From contig NZ_GG667519.1 of NCBI RefSeq assembly GCF_000159135.1, positions 248,240 through 312,239 on the forward strand: DNA of 64,000 bases. The letters are read 5' to 3'. Of this stretch, positions 16,576 through 26,988 are shown piece by piece (the first letter of the stretch is position 1; each line of letters opens with the position of its first letter). Made by a program: the position numbers and the translations under genes. Source of the DNA: Corynebacterium striatum ATCC 6940. Lineage in GTDB: Bacteria > Actinomycetota > Actinomycetes > Mycobacteriales > Mycobacteriaceae. Below the pieces are notes generated by a model, which did not search any database, was not told the DNA's origin, and saw nothing but the letters and a program-made list of their open reading frames with translations.

Positions 16576-16683
16576 ACGTTGAAACCTCACGGGGGTAAAC
16601 GAGCGGAAAAGCGCCGACGGGATAGTGACCTGAGATACATTTAAGCGTGTTAATTCTGTGAAACACAGCGAAAGGCGAATCCG

Positions 16684-19362
16684 GTGACAAATCCGCACAT
16701 CGACCAAGTCCGAGAAGACATCCGCCTCCTAGGCCGAGTGCTGGGCCGAGTACTCGCGCAGCAAGAGGGCGAGGACGTCTTTGAGCTGGTCGAATCCACC
16801 CGCAAGATGGCCTTCAATGTAGCCCACGGCAACGCCAAGCCCGAGGACCTCGTGGCGGTTTTCCGGGACCTGGACATCAATAAAGCCAACCTCGTGGCGC
16901 GCGCGTTTAGCTATTTTGCACTTTTGGCAAACCTTGCCGAGGACCTCGCGGACGAGGCAGTGGAGGCGCCGGTGAGCTTGCGCAAGACCTTCGCCAAGCT
17001 GAAGGAGGAGGGCGTCGCCCCCGCGGATGCGGCCGCCGTCATCCGCGACGCGCAGGTGGCGCCCGTCCTCACCGCGCACCCCACGGAGACCCGCCGGCGT
17101 ACGGTCTTCGATACCCAGACCCGCATTAAGCAGCTGCTTATCGACGCCCACCGCGGTGGTGACATGGACGCCATCGAGCGCGAGATGTACCTGCGCATGA
17201 CGTTGCTGTGGCAGACGGCGCTTATCCGCATTGCCCGGCCGACGCTGGAGGATGAGGTCGACGTCGGGCTGCGCTACTACAAGCTTTCGCTTCTGGAGCA
17301 GGTCCCGGCGCTCAACCGCGCGATTCGCCATAGCATGCGGGAGACCTTTGGGCTGCAGCTTCCCGACGCCCCCGTCGTGCGACCCGGCTCCTGGATCGGC
17401 GGTGACCACGACGGCAATCCGTACGTCAACGAGCGCACGCTGACCTACGCTACCCGTAAGGCAGCGAAGACGATTTTGCGCTACTACGAGTCGGAGCTCG
17501 ATGAGTTGGAGCGCGAGCTGTCTTTGTCGGATCGCTATTCCTCGTGTTCTACCGAGCTGCTGTCCTTGGCGGAGATTGCTAACAACGACTGGGAATCGCG
17601 CGTGGACGAGCCTTATCGCCGTGCGATTTATGGCATCCGCAATCGCGTGCGTGCAAACCTGCATGCGTTGGGAGAGAAGAAGGCGCCGAAGGGCGACTTC
17701 ACCCCGTACGCTTCGCCGGAGGAGCTGCAGCGCGACCTCGACGTCATCGATCGCTCGCTGCGCCAGTTCAACGACGACATCATCGCCGATGACCGCCTGG
17801 CCCGCATCCGCTCGGCCGTGACTACGTTTGGTTTCCATCTTTATTCACTGGATATGCGTCAGAACTCGAAGTCTTTCGAGCAGGTGCTCACGGAGGTCTT
17901 CGCTGCCGCAAGCCTGTGCGATGATTACGCCGCGCTGAGCGAGGCGGAGAAGGTCGAGCTGTTGGTCCGCGAGCTGCAGACCGCGCGCCCGTTGCTGTTT
18001 CCTGGCGCAGACCAGGACTTCAGCGAAGTCACGGCCAAAGAGCTGGGCATTTTCCGTGCGGCGTCGCAGGCGGTGCGCAAGTTTGGCCCGCAGTCGGTTT
18101 CGCACTGCATCATTTCGATGACGGGCTCGGTATCGGACATCCTGGAGCCGATGGTCCTGCTCAAGGAAGTGGGCCTGAGCGAGGTCGACGTTGTTCCGCT
18201 CTTTGAAACCATCGATGATCTGAAGGCTGGCGCGCGCATCCTGGAGCGGCTGTGGGCCGTGCCTTTCTACCGCGAGCACCTGCGCGCACGTGGGGACATT
18301 CAGGAGGTCATGCTGGGCTACTCCGATTCCAACAAGGACGGCGGCTACCTGCAGGCGAACTGGGCGCTTTACGACGCCGAGCTTTCCCTCGTCGAGCTGT
18401 GCACCCAACATGGGATCGAGCTGCGCCTGGCGCACGGCCGTGGCGGCGCGGTTGGCCGCGGTGGTGGTCCGACTTACGATGCCATCCTGGCCCAGCCCAA
18501 GGGTGCGGTGTCGGGTTCGGTGCGCATCACCGAGCAGGGCGAGGTCATCTCCGCCAAGTATGGTGCTCCGGAGACGGCGCGTCGCCACCTTGAGGCGTTT
18601 GTGTCCGGCGCGTTGGAAGCATCGCTGCTGGATACGGAGCCCATCGCCGATACGGAGCGCGCCTACGCAATCATGCGTGAGCTCGCAGCGTTGTCCGGCG
18701 AACGCTACGACGATCTCATCGGCGACCCTGGCTTTATCGAGTACTTCACCCAGTCCACGCCGCTGCACGAAATCGGCGACCTCAACCTCGGCTCGCGCCC
18801 GGCGGCCCGCAATCAGACCACTGCGATTTCGGACCTGCGCGCGATTCCGTGGGTGCTGTCCTGGTCGCAGTCGCGTACCAACATCCCGGGCTGGTTCGGC
18901 GTGGGCAGCGCAGTGACACAGTGGGTGGAGCAGGCGCCGGCCAGCGAGCAGGCGGCACGCTGGGAGGAGCTGCGCGAGCTGTATCGCACTTGGCCTTTCT
19001 TCCGCTCGGTGTTGTCGAATATGGCGCAGGTGATGGCGAAGGCGGAGCTCTCGCTCGCTCGTCTCTACGCGGACCTCGTCGACGACAAAGCCGTTGCCGA
19101 CCGCATCTACGCCCTCATCGCCGACGAATTCGCCCTCACCCGCGAGGTCTACCTGCACATCACGGGCAATGCAGACCTCACCGCGGAGAACCAGCGCCAA
19201 GCGCGATCGCTCAAGCGCCGCTACCCATACCTGCTCCCGCTCAATGCGGTGCAGCTGGAGTTGCTGCGCCGCTACCGCGCCGGCGATGATCAGTTCCTCG
19301 TCTCGAAGACCATTCAGGTCACGATGAATGGACTAGCTACTGCGTTGCGTAACGCAGGCTAG
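16684..19362 (+). CDS. ppc: phosphoenolpyruvate carboxylase
   Basis: An 892-residue enzyme that carboxylates PEP to oxaloacetate, the main anaplerotic reaction in corynebacteria. Active-site motifs are complete: VLTAHPTETRRRTV (catalytic His), GSWIGGDHDGNPYV, GYSDSNKDGGYLQANW, RLAHGRGGAVGRGGGPTYDA, and the allosteric and C-terminal end QVTMNGLATALRNAG. The start is GTG at 16684. It is monocistronic, and its stop overlaps the stop of the convergent HNH gene by 4 bp. Length and motifs leave little doubt. Confidence 0.97.
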   Translation: MTNPHIDQVREDIRLLGRVLGRVLAQQEGEDVFELVESTRKMAFNVAHGNAKPEDLVAVFRDLDINKANLVARAFSYFALLANLAEDLADEAVEAPVSLRKTFAKLKEEGVAPADAAAVIRDAQVAPVLTAHPTETRRRTVFDTQTRIKQLLIDAHRGGDMDAIEREMYLRMTLLWQTALIRIARPTLEDEVDVGLRYYKLSLLEQVPALNRAIRHSMRETFGLQLPDAPVVRPGSWIGGDHDGNPYVNERTLTYATRKAAKTILRYYESELDELERELSLSDRYSSCSTELLSLAEIANNDWESRVDEPYRRAIYGIRNRVRANLHALGEKKAPKGDFTPYASPEELQRDLDVIDRSLRQFNDDIIADDRLARIRSAVTTFGFHLYSLDMRQNSKSFEQVLTEVFAAASLCDDYAALSEAEKVELLVRELQTARPLLFPGADQDFSEVTAKELGIFRAASQAVRKFGPQSVSHCIISMTGSVSDILEPMVLLKEVGLSEVDVVPLFETIDDLKAGARILERLWAVPFYREHLRARGDIQEVMLGYSDSNKDGGYLQANWALYDAELSLVELCTQHGIELRLAHGRGGAVGRGGGPTYDAILAQPKGAVSGSVRITEQGEVISAKYGAPETARRHLEAFVSGALEASLLDTEPIADTERAYAIMRELAALSGERYDDLIGDPGFIEYFTQSTPLHEIGDLNLGSRPAARNQTTAISDLRAIPWVLSWSQSRTNIPGWFGVGSAVTQWVEQAPASEQAARWEELRELYRTWPFFRSVLSNMAQVMAKAELSLARLYADLVDDKAVADRIYALIADEFALTREVYLHITGNADLTAENQRQARSLKRRYPYLLPLNAVQLELLRRYRAGDDQFLVSKTIQVTMNGLATALRNAG

Positions 19363-20387
19363 TTGAATTTGCTGGTGGGGATGGGCGCGGCGTCGTAAGG
19401 CGGCTGCCATGCCACCCTGCCGCCGACGCGGACCATCCGCCCGCGCATGGGCGGGGCAGTGGGGTCATCGTCGTTGACTCCGTTGTGATACGGACATAAT
19501 GGAACCAAATTTAGGATATTCGTCGATCCGCCCCGCGCCCAGGCCACCATGTGGTGAATCTGGCACTTCTCAAATGGGACCGGGCAGTCCTTCCACGCAC
19601 AACATGGGCTCTCCGCCATGAGTGCCAGCCGCTGCTTGTCCGTGGCGAAGCGGCGCGTGCGAAAGACATCCAGCGGTCCGTGCTCGCGGCTGACAGCCAC
19701 GATGACGCCTTTTTCTAGCAGCGCGCGCTCCACGAGCTGCGAGCCGGTCAGCGTGGCACCGTTGGTCATGCGCACGATGAACTCTTCGCCATCCTTGTCC
19801 GTGTTTCCTTTGAGCAGCTGCGCATAGTCGTCGACCTGCAGCACCGCCATGGTCATGACCTCAGTTTTCACGCCTTTGCCGTCGAGGTTTTCCAGAAAGC
19901 TCTCGCCGGGACGCTGCTGGTCGATGCCCTGGAATACGTCGGTTAGCTGCATAGAATCCGCCGTCACAGTCAACGTGGCCAAGCCGTTGCCATGCTGGGT
20001 CAGCTTCGCGCGCTCGGCGTACTCGCGGGGCTTGCGCCACTCGCGCAGGCGCTTGCGCGCAACCTTTTCCACCAGCTCGGCGCTGGTCTGGCACAGTTCC
20101 ACGCGCAGGTCCCAGGCCTTGTTATGGTCGCGAACCTTGGCCACGAAAGACTCAATTTGCCGCAGCGTAACCAGCCCATGGCCGCGGCTGCGCGCCGCTG
20201 CTACCGCCGTGCGCTGCTTCTTGGTGGAGTGCGTGGGCCCGAAGTAGGAGTGATGGAGGGCGAGGAGCTCGGCGGCGTCGGCAGGCGCGGCTCCTAATGC
20301 CAGCAGATCGGATTCAGACATGCCCGCGCACTCGGCCACCAGGTCAATGGCCCGGCCGAGTGCGGCGAAGAAAGTCTGTAATCTCAT
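19359..20387 (-). CDS. HNH endonuclease domain protein
   Basis: A 342-residue protein of the DUF222-like/HNH type common in actinobacteria. The N-terminal two thirds are helical, without catalytic motifs. The C-terminus carries a Cys-His nuclease fold: CCAWKDCPVPFEKCQIHHMV, then LVPLCPYHNGVND, giving the C-x4-C...HH...C-x2-H pattern of HNH nucleases with a zinc site. Multiple paralogues usually occur per genome and their role is unclear. No partner gene for restriction or mobility is next to it. It is convergent with ppc and preceded by a 120-bp gap. Confidence 0.8.
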   Translation of the reverse strand: MRLQTFFAALGRAIDLVAECAGMSESDLLALGAAPADAAELLALHHSYFGPTHSTKKQRTAVAAARSRGHGLVTLRQIESFVAKVRDHNKAWDLRVELCQTSAELVEKVARKRLREWRKPREYAERAKLTQHGNGLATLTVTADSMQLTDVFQGIDQQRPGESFLENLDGKGVKTEVMTMAVLQVDDYAQLLKGNTDKDGEEFIVRMTNGATLTGSQLVERALLEKGVIVAVSREHGPLDVFRTRRFATDKQRLALMAESPCCAWKDCPVPFEKCQIHHMVAWARGGSTNILNLVPLCPYHNGVNDDDPTAPPMRGRMVRVGGRVAWQPPYDAAPIPTSKFN

Positions 20388-20507
20388 GACCTCAACGCTA
20401 AAGCGCGGTCAAGCCCGCTTCAATAGTCAGTTTTCGCGAGAGGCCAAATTTGTGGATAACTCAGGAGCTCGCCGCAAGTTATCCACATTCGCAAGCTAGC
20501 TGGCTAG

Positions 20508-22574
20508 TTAAGAGCCCAACAAACCGCGGCGGCGCAGCAAGGGCTGCACGTCCTTGTCGCGTCCCCGCAGCTCGCGGTAGACCTCGGTGAAATCGCGCGA
20601 GGCGCCCTTGGACAGGATGAGTTCGCGGAACTTTTGGCCAGCTGCGCGGGCTTTAGCATCGTCCCCGTCGGCCGAGTCTGCCGCGCCGACTTCCTTGAAC
20701 CAGGAGAAGCCGTCGGCGTCGAGGACCTCAGCCCACAGGTAGGAGTAGTAGCCCGCGGAGTAACCGCCGGCGAAGATGTGATTGAAGTACGTCGAGCGGT
20801 AACGCGGCGCGATGAGCGGGTTGTTCAGCCCGGCCTTGGTCAGCGCGTCCTTTTCAAACTGTTCGATGTCCGCGGCCGTGAGCTGGGCAGCTTCCTCGTG
20901 TGAGAGCGAGTGCCACGCCAAGTCCACAATCGACGCCGCCAAGTACTCCACCGTGCCGAATCCCTGACCGAACTCGCTGGCAGCCGTGACTGCTGCGAGC
21001 ATCTCGTCGGAGATAACCTTGCCGGTATCAACATGGCGCGCGTAACGCTTCACCAGTGCCGGCTCTAATGCCCAGTTCTCGTTGATCTGCGAGGGGAACT
21101 CCACCCAATCGCGCGGGACGTTGGTGCCGGCGAAGGTGGGGTAGCGGACGTCGGAAAGCAGCCCGTGCAAAGCGTGGCCGAACTCGTGGAAGACGGTGTG
21201 CAGCTCGTCGAGGCTCAGCAGCGGCTGGGAGCCGTCGGCAGGCTTGGTGATGCCCATGACATTGACGATGACCGGCTTGCGCTCCAGTAGACGGGACTGC
21301 CCCACGAACTCGCTCATCCATGCGCCGCCGCGCTTGGTGGGGCGCCCGAAGTAGTCGGTGACGAACAAGCCGATGCCGTTGTCGCGGTCAGCTTCGGGCT
21401 CCTGGCCCGCGTCGAAGACTTCCCACACGCGTACGCCCTCGGCGTAGCCCTGCAGGTCCTCGCGCGGGACGACGGTGATGCCGTAGAGGCGCTCGGCGGC
21501 GGCAAACACGCCGTCGACAAGCACGCGATCCAGCGGGAAGTACTTGCGCAGCTCCGTCTCATCGAGGGAGAAGTCGCGGGCGCGGACCTTAGATTCCCAA
21601 TACGGCCAGTCGGCGGCGGTGAAGCCCTGGCCGTTGAGTGTTGCTTCCTCTGCGAGGAGCTTCTGCTCGCCTTCGGCGTTGGCCGCGGCGGCGGGGGCGA
21701 GGTCGAAGAGCATGGTGCGGGCGGCGTCGGCAGTCGCAGCGGTTTCTTCGGCGATCACGTAGTCGGCATGGGAGGCAAAGCCCAACAGCTCGGCGCGTTC
21801 GGCGCGCAGCTGGACGGCCTCGATGAGACCTGGGATGTTGTTCTCGGAGCCCCTGCTTGCCGACGCCCCATACAACCTCCCCCTCGCATCCTCCCGCGCC
21901 AATCGGCTCAGCTCCGACTGCACGGTCGGCAGCTCGAGCGGGATGACGAAGCCCTCGCGGCCCAGCGCCTCAGCATCGGCTTTGGCGGAGGCGATGCGTT
22001 CGGCGGGCAACCCCTCGAGTTCCTCCTCGCTGAACTCAACGGCTTTCGCGCGAGTAGAGGCCATGAGGTTGCGGCCGAATTCCTCCGAGAGTGCGGACAG
22101 GCGTTGGTTGATGTCGGAGAGGCGGGACTTGCCGGCGGCGTCGAGATCCGCGCCCTTGCGCTTGAAGGTCCGCAGGAGGTGGTCGTGGAGACGGTGGCCT
22201 TCGGGGTCGTCGTCAAGCGGCGTTGCCTCCTTGATGCGCGCGTAGAGCTTTTCGTTTTGATACATGCCGTCATAGTGCGCGGCGAGGCGGGGGTAGATAT
22301 CGGCGGCAATCTCCTCCATCTCATCGGTGACGTCGGTGCCGGAGAGGTTGCCGAAGACGGCCATGACGCGGTCCAAGTCCTGGCCGGAGCGCTCCAATGC
22401 TTCGACGGTGTTTTCCCACGTGGGGGCGGCGGAATTATCAGCAATGGCGGCGATTTCGGAGCGATGGCGCTCGAGTGCCTCGTCGAAGGCGGGGCGGAAG
22501 TGCTCTACCTTGATGTCTGCGAAGGGCGGAAGCTGGTAGGGCAGTGGCGAAGGGTGGAGTAATGGGTTAGTCAT
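20508..22574 (-). CDS. M3 family oligopeptidase (Dcp/PrlC-like)
   Basis: A 688-residue zinc metallopeptidase. The catalytic motif HEFGHALHG (HExGH) with the third ligand Glu in the downstream ENWALEPALV segment defines family M3. The N-terminal helical region (NPLLHPSPLPYQLPPFADIK, then EHFRPAFDEALERHRSEIAA) is typical of the peptidyl-dipeptidase Dcp/oligopeptidase A group. The C-terminal FAGGYSAGYYSYLWAEVLDAD, with its substrate-binding Tyr residues, is intact. There is no signal peptide, so it acts on peptides in the cytoplasm. It stands alone, with 50 bp to the PepSY gene upstream. Confidence 0.92.
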   Translation of the reverse strand: MTNPLLHPSPLPYQLPPFADIKVEHFRPAFDEALERHRSEIAAIADNSAAPTWENTVEALERSGQDLDRVMAVFGNLSGTDVTDEMEEIAADIYPRLAAHYDGMYQNEKLYARIKEATPLDDDPEGHRLHDHLLRTFKRKGADLDAAGKSRLSDINQRLSALSEEFGRNLMASTRAKAVEFSEEELEGLPAERIASAKADAEALGREGFVIPLELPTVQSELSRLAREDARGRLYGASASRGSENNIPGLIEAVQLRAERAELLGFASHADYVIAEETAATADAARTMLFDLAPAAAANAEGEQKLLAEEATLNGQGFTAADWPYWESKVRARDFSLDETELRKYFPLDRVLVDGVFAAAERLYGITVVPREDLQGYAEGVRVWEVFDAGQEPEADRDNGIGLFVTDYFGRPTKRGGAWMSEFVGQSRLLERKPVIVNVMGITKPADGSQPLLSLDELHTVFHEFGHALHGLLSDVRYPTFAGTNVPRDWVEFPSQINENWALEPALVKRYARHVDTGKVISDEMLAAVTAASEFGQGFGTVEYLAASIVDLAWHSLSHEEAAQLTAADIEQFEKDALTKAGLNNPLIAPRYRSTYFNHIFAGGYSAGYYSYLWAEVLDADGFSWFKEVGAADSADGDDAKARAAGQKFRELILSKGASRDFTEVYRELRGRDKDVQPLLRRRGLLGS

Positions 22575-22624
22575 AGATGAACACTGTACCCATTAGCCCC
22601 GCTCTATGTGATGGCTTTCACTAT

Positions 22625-24010
22625 CTAGCTCGTGGGAAGCAACTCGGGTTCCTGTGCTCGCGTTGGCGTGGTGGGGCGGTTCATGAGGATGACGTCAAGA
22701 ACAAGGAACGCGGCCAGAGTGATGCCCAACAGCGGAAGGAAGGCGCCGACGGTGGCGGCAAAGACAGCGCCGAGCGCCGTGGTGGCCCAAGAGAACTGTT
22801 TCATCGAGCCCGGCACGAAGCGGGGGCGGCGCTTGAACCACATGTAATAGCCCAAGACCACGAGGGCGGCGATAGCCAGGCCCAGCGCGAACAGCGCGAT
22901 CTGCAGCGGTAGGCCGAACATGATGCCCATGTGCAGGTAGATGCCCCAGCTGCTGAGCTTGCTAAACAACGGAAGGCTGGAGAAAGGCTGGCGGTCGATG
23001 ACCTCACCGGTGGAGCCGTCCACGGAAATAGCATCGGAGGTGGTGCGCCATTCGACCCAACGCTCGCTGACCTGCCAGGCGGAGTGGGCGTCCTCCGGCG
23101 GGTACAGGCGCAGCGGGCCGGTCAGTCCCTCGGCGCGGCCGGTGGCGAGGACGCGCTCAGCCTCAGCAGCCACGCTGGCGCTTTCCGACGTCCCACTCAT
23201 GTGGCCGCCATGTCCCTCATGGCCTTCGTGGCCGGTGTGCTCATGCGTTTCTGTACTTGCGCCGGGGAGGGCAGTTTCAATGGGGGTGGCCTTCCAGTGC
23301 ATACGTTCCACGAGGGAGTTGACGTTGTCGCCGGCCAGGCCCGACCAGGTGATGCCAGTAGCAGACAGTCCAAGCAAGCCGATGAATATCCAGGCACCGA
23401 TGATGGAGTGGAGGCGCGTAGCCTTCGAGCGTGCGGAGCGCTTCGGCTGCTGTTGCGTGGATTTCGCGGTTGCCTTGTTCTTGGGGCGGCGGCGAATCCA
23501 CCACATGTAGAGCCCGCCGCAGGCCATGACCCACAGCCAGGAGGCGGCCAGCTCCGAGTAGAGCTCACCGACCTTGCCCAGGTGGAAGCTTTCGTGCAGG
23601 GAGGAAATCCAACGGCGCAGCGGCATCTCACCCAGTCCGGAGTAGGTTGGGTAGTCCCCGATAACTTCAGCGTTGGCGGGGTTGATGAAGACGGTTCGCT
23701 GGAGGCTTTCATCAATTCCCGGGTCACTAACCAGCACGCGGGTGGAGTCCGTGGGCGTGGTAGCGGGCCACACCTGGGTCACAGGCATATCTGGGTGCTC
23801 GTGTTGCGCGGCCTGGATTTGCTCCTCGAGGCTGAGCGGGTGCTCGACCGCCGGAACGTTCATGACATCGCGATAGGCTACCTTTTCCAAGGTGGGGGCA
23901 ATGGCATAGAGGCAGCCAGTCAATGCCGCGACGAGGATGAAGGGGCCGACGAACATGCCGCCGTAGAAATGGATGCGTTGAATGAAAGATCGCAGAGCCG
24001 TCCGACTCAT
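22625..24010 (-). CDS. PepSY-associated membrane protein with His-rich loop
   Basis: A 461-residue PepSY_TM protein. The N-terminal helix (RIHFYGGMFVGPFILVAALT) is the family signature, an extracellular PepSY-like part follows, then a helix pair near residue 165 (WLWVMACGGLYMWWIRRRPK), one near 207, and two helices at the C-terminus. Between residues about 256 and 270 lies a histidine cluster (HEHTGHEGHEGHGGHM), which suggests metal binding. Such proteins are often linked to iron or copper reduction at the membrane. The ATG at 24010 has AAAGAG upstream. No operon partner lies within 300 bp. Confidence 0.8.
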   Translation of the reverse strand: MSRTALRSFIQRIHFYGGMFVGPFILVAALTGCLYAIAPTLEKVAYRDVMNVPAVEHPLSLEEQIQAAQHEHPDMPVTQVWPATTPTDSTRVLVSDPGIDESLQRTVFINPANAEVIGDYPTYSGLGEMPLRRWISSLHESFHLGKVGELYSELAASWLWVMACGGLYMWWIRRRPKNKATAKSTQQQPKRSARSKATRLHSIIGAWIFIGLLGLSATGITWSGLAGDNVNSLVERMHWKATPIETALPGASTETHEHTGHEGHEGHGGHMSGTSESASVAAEAERVLATGRAEGLTGPLRLYPPEDAHSAWQVSERWVEWRTTSDAISVDGSTGEVIDRQPFSSLPLFSKLSSWGIYLHMGIMFGLPLQIALFALGLAIAALVVLGYYMWFKRRPRFVPGSMKQFSWATTALGAVFAATVGAFLPLLGITLAAFLVLDVILMNRPTTPTRAQEPELLPTS

Positions 24011-24335
24011 ATGTAGTGCTCTTTTCAGTATGTACAGGTAGGGCCCGTGGCGAGTGCCTAAGGATGAATGCTTCCGAGCGCTCAAGACGGGCGATGGACA
24101 GGCGCTGATATCAACTGCACTACTAGTCGGAGGTGATGGCTTCTCGGTTCCCGCGGATTGAAAAACTTTTTAAATAGTTGACGTTTTCGGTGCCGCAGGA
24201 TGGGGATCTGCTCGATATCAGGCTTAAGAAGCAAGAAACAGTCAAGAAAAGGTTATCGCAGCTCAACGGGTGAAAACGGTATCGAAAGGCGCCGTTTTGA
24301 GCCAGTTTGCGGCTTATGAAGCAAGAAAGCGGTTC
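24011..24335. other. 325-bp gap: PepSY promoter area and repeat unit U1
   Basis: The part nearest the PepSY gene holds its likely promoter (minus-strand TACATACT about 25 bp before the start). The part nearest the AlbA_2 gene is filled by repeat unit U1 (24228-24328). No open frame or RNA gene was seen. Confidence 0.5.
24228..24328 (-). repeat. phased repeat unit U1
   Basis: GAAGCAAGAAA at 24228, GTCAAGAAAA 13 bp later (24241), and a second GAAGCAAGAAA 90 bp after the first (24318). U1 and U2 also share the sequence between boxes (for example CGCAGCTCAACGGGT and AGTTTGCGGCT or GGTTTGCGGCT). U1 lies just downstream of the AlbA_2 gene. Confidence 0.7.
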
Positions 24336-25814
24336 CTAATTGCTCCAGAATGGAACATAACGCAATGACCGCGGGCCTGCGCTGGGATCGTAAGGGTGGA
24401 TGAGTCCTTCCTCGACGGTGGCAGCAAGCAGGCGAGTGGCCTGAGCCGCTTGCGAGTCTTTCAGCCCGAAGCGCTGACGGATTGAGGAATTGTTAACGGG
24501 GAGGTTCTCAAGGAAGCGAAGGCAAGCATGTTGATAGACGGCTTGGGTCTTTTCTTCCATGGTCATCAGTGCAAAGGGGCGGTAGGCGCTGAGGGAGACG
24601 GTGGTACTTCCGTTGGCGCGGACGAGAGCCGGCGGGAAGTGCTCGGTTTCGAGGGAGGACACAATTTTGTCCCAGCCACTTCCGCGTTGTTCGACAAGAT
24701 GCGCCAAACGTAAAGCTTCACCGAGATGAGTATTGCGTGTGGTGGACGCCGAGTCAATGAACCGTTGGGGGTCGATAAGCGGGGTCCCTGGGTTGGTTAC
24801 TTCGACCCGATCGCTGAAAATCTCCACGGTCAAGAACCGGCCGCGCTGCTCGAGATCCTGGTGCATGAGCGCATTTGCTAGGACCTCGCGGAAGGCCACC
24901 GTTGGTAGCAGTGGAGTTACTACGCGCTTACCACTGGGATCAATATGTTCGCCGCCTGGGCGAATGGTGTTGAAGAGCGTGACTATGTGGGTGAAGGAAG
25001 ACGCATAACCTTCGGTGAATTCCCATTCTCGTTCCACCGCCGTGCGTGAAGGGCCGTTGAAGTATAGGACGCGGGGAGCGCGCCCGCGCAGCTCTGGAAA
25101 GTCCTGAAGGGAACGTGCGTACATGAGCGCAGACCACGCCGGAATATGCCAGCCTTGCTCATGTGAGTAGGAGATGGCTTTGGCGTTCCTTAACGTGTCG
25201 ATAAGGGCGGTGCCTGTCGTATGCGGGAGTTCCGGCCGATTGAGGAAGAAAGCCTCAGGATCAAGGAGGTCGGTAATCGATTCGGGCTCAAGGCCCTCGG
25301 CCACTACTGTGTTCTCGAATTCGAACTGGTTGAGTTTTGTCCAGAGCTGACGTTCCTCGTTAGGAAAGTCCATGAGGATTTTCATGTAGCTGCCCTTGCG
25401 GAAATACCGTTTCCCTTCGAAAGAATACGGGGCGGACAATGCGGCGGGGATGCGCAGAAGCACAACGAGGTGTCCATCAACGGTTACCTCGTCGAATGTC
25501 ACATCAGGTGCTGGACTAATGACGCGGTTGAGCCAGGGGAGTAGGTCTTCGTTGCCTTTCGCCTTTGCCTGTTGCCAGTCAAACGACGTCCCAACGACAG
25601 CGTGGTCATCGTTTACTCCCCATATGAGGTATCCCGCTGGTTCATCGTGCAGGCGTGCCGAATTTCCCAAGGCGCAGGCATACTTTGCAATCTCCGCGCC
25701 GGAGGACAGCTTGTTTACCTTGAACTCGAGCCACGGTAGCTCAGCCGGAAGCGCTATAAACCGTTTCACGCGGGCAACAAGTTGTTCCTCAGGCGCAGAA
25801 TTGATGGGAGTCAT
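24336..25814 (-). CDS. AlbA_2 (Schlafen-type) ATP-binding regulator
   Basis: A 492-residue protein. Residues about 15-140 are an AlbA_2/Schlafen domain (ELPWLEFKVNKLSSGAEIAK, LGNSARLHDEPAGYLIWGVN). Residues about 305-420 are a GHKL-like ATPase domain of HATPase_c_4 type (TVAFREVLANALMHQDLEQR, VTNPGTPLIDPQRFID). The C-terminus looks like a winged helix (NNSSIRQRFGLKDSQAAQAT). Such proteins are treated as putative transcriptional regulators, and some lie in defence or mobile regions. The ATG at 25814 was chosen because upstream in-frame ATGs fall inside the promoter. The gene is flanked by repeat units U1 and U2, and its -35 box overlaps U2, so it may bind these repeats. Confidence 0.8.
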   Translation of the reverse strand: MTPINSAPEEQLVARVKRFIALPAELPWLEFKVNKLSSGAEIAKYACALGNSARLHDEPAGYLIWGVNDDHAVVGTSFDWQQAKAKGNEDLLPWLNRVISPAPDVTFDEVTVDGHLVVLLRIPAALSAPYSFEGKRYFRKGSYMKILMDFPNEERQLWTKLNQFEFENTVVAEGLEPESITDLLDPEAFFLNRPELPHTTGTALIDTLRNAKAISYSHEQGWHIPAWSALMYARSLQDFPELRGRAPRVLYFNGPSRTAVEREWEFTEGYASSFTHIVTLFNTIRPGGEHIDPSGKRVVTPLLPTVAFREVLANALMHQDLEQRGRFLTVEIFSDRVEVTNPGTPLIDPQRFIDSASTTRNTHLGEALRLAHLVEQRGSGWDKIVSSLETEHFPPALVRANGSTTVSLSAYRPFALMTMEEKTQAVYQHACLRFLENLPVNNSSIRQRFGLKDSQAAQATRLLAATVEEGLIHPYDPSAGPRSLRYVPFWSN

Positions 25815-25821
25815 GAGTAAA

Positions 25822-25850
25822 AGTATGCGCGAGAAGCAAGAAACAGTCAA
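25822..25850 (-). promoter_or_regulatory. promoter of AlbA_2 gene overlapping repeat unit U2
   Basis: On the minus strand TTGACT (25850-25845), a 17-bp spacer, and CATACT (25827-25822) make a plausible sigma-A promoter 8 bp before the start codon. The spacer is mostly the TTTCTTGCTTC box of U2, and the -35 lies in the TTTTCTTGAC box. A protein bound to these boxes would control the promoter. Confidence 0.55.
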
Positions 25851-25933
25851 GAAAAAGTCTTCGCAGCTCAACGGGTAAAAATAGCGCCCGAATCTGTGGC
25901 TTCGGGCCGGTTTGCGGCTAATGAAGCAAGAAA
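25833..25933 (-). repeat. phased repeat unit U2
   Basis: GAAGCAAGAAA at 25833, GTCAAGAAAA 13 bp later (25846), and GAAGCAAGAAA 90 bp after the first (25923), the same spacing as U1. Sequence between boxes is similar to U1. Its right-hand box abuts the terminator at 25931-25974. Confidence 0.7.
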
Positions 25934-25974
25934 AGACCGCCTCGAACTCCAGGGAGGAGACGAAGCGGTCTTTT
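25931..25974. terminator. bidirectional-looking terminator downstream of the icd remnant
   Basis: AAAAGACCGC (25931-25940) and GCGGTCTTTT (25965-25974) are perfect reverse complements with a 24-nt loop that itself contains CTCC/GGAG. It lies 20 bp beyond the stop of the minus-strand icd remnant and probably came with it. It differs from the terminator of the intact icd. Confidence 0.7.
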
Positions 25975-25994
25975 GTTAAGCGCCTAGCGCCGAA

Positions 25995-26666
<672 letters not shown>

Positions 26667-26988
26667 GATTTTGAGCGCACGGGCCCAGGGATAAGCGTGC
26701 GACTGATCTGCGATAGGAGGCCCGGTTCGGTTTTGGGAAGTAGTCCGTATTGGCGGCCCATTTTGGCCGTGAGCGAGGTTCGGGACTTGAGTTTTCGGGA
26801 AGGGCCCAGAAAGTAGATGACGATCAGTAAGACCGTTCGATGATGAAGGGATGTTCCAATGGGTAATTGTGAGGGCAGTAACCCGCGCTAAGGGACGCAA
26901 CCATGCGTGGGCAGTCGTCGCTGCACCGTGCCTGGGAAGCCTCAAAGCCGGCGAAAATTGATATTCGATAGTGTTGCAAATCACAAAG
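26667..26988. other. 322-bp gap without a recognisable gene
   Basis: Between U3 and the bacteriocin promoter the sequence has frequent stops in all frames and no recognised RNA gene. A very short frame ATGGGTAATTGTGAG near 26858 follows AAGGG, but it would encode only ten residues. Nothing else is supported. Confidence 0.4.
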
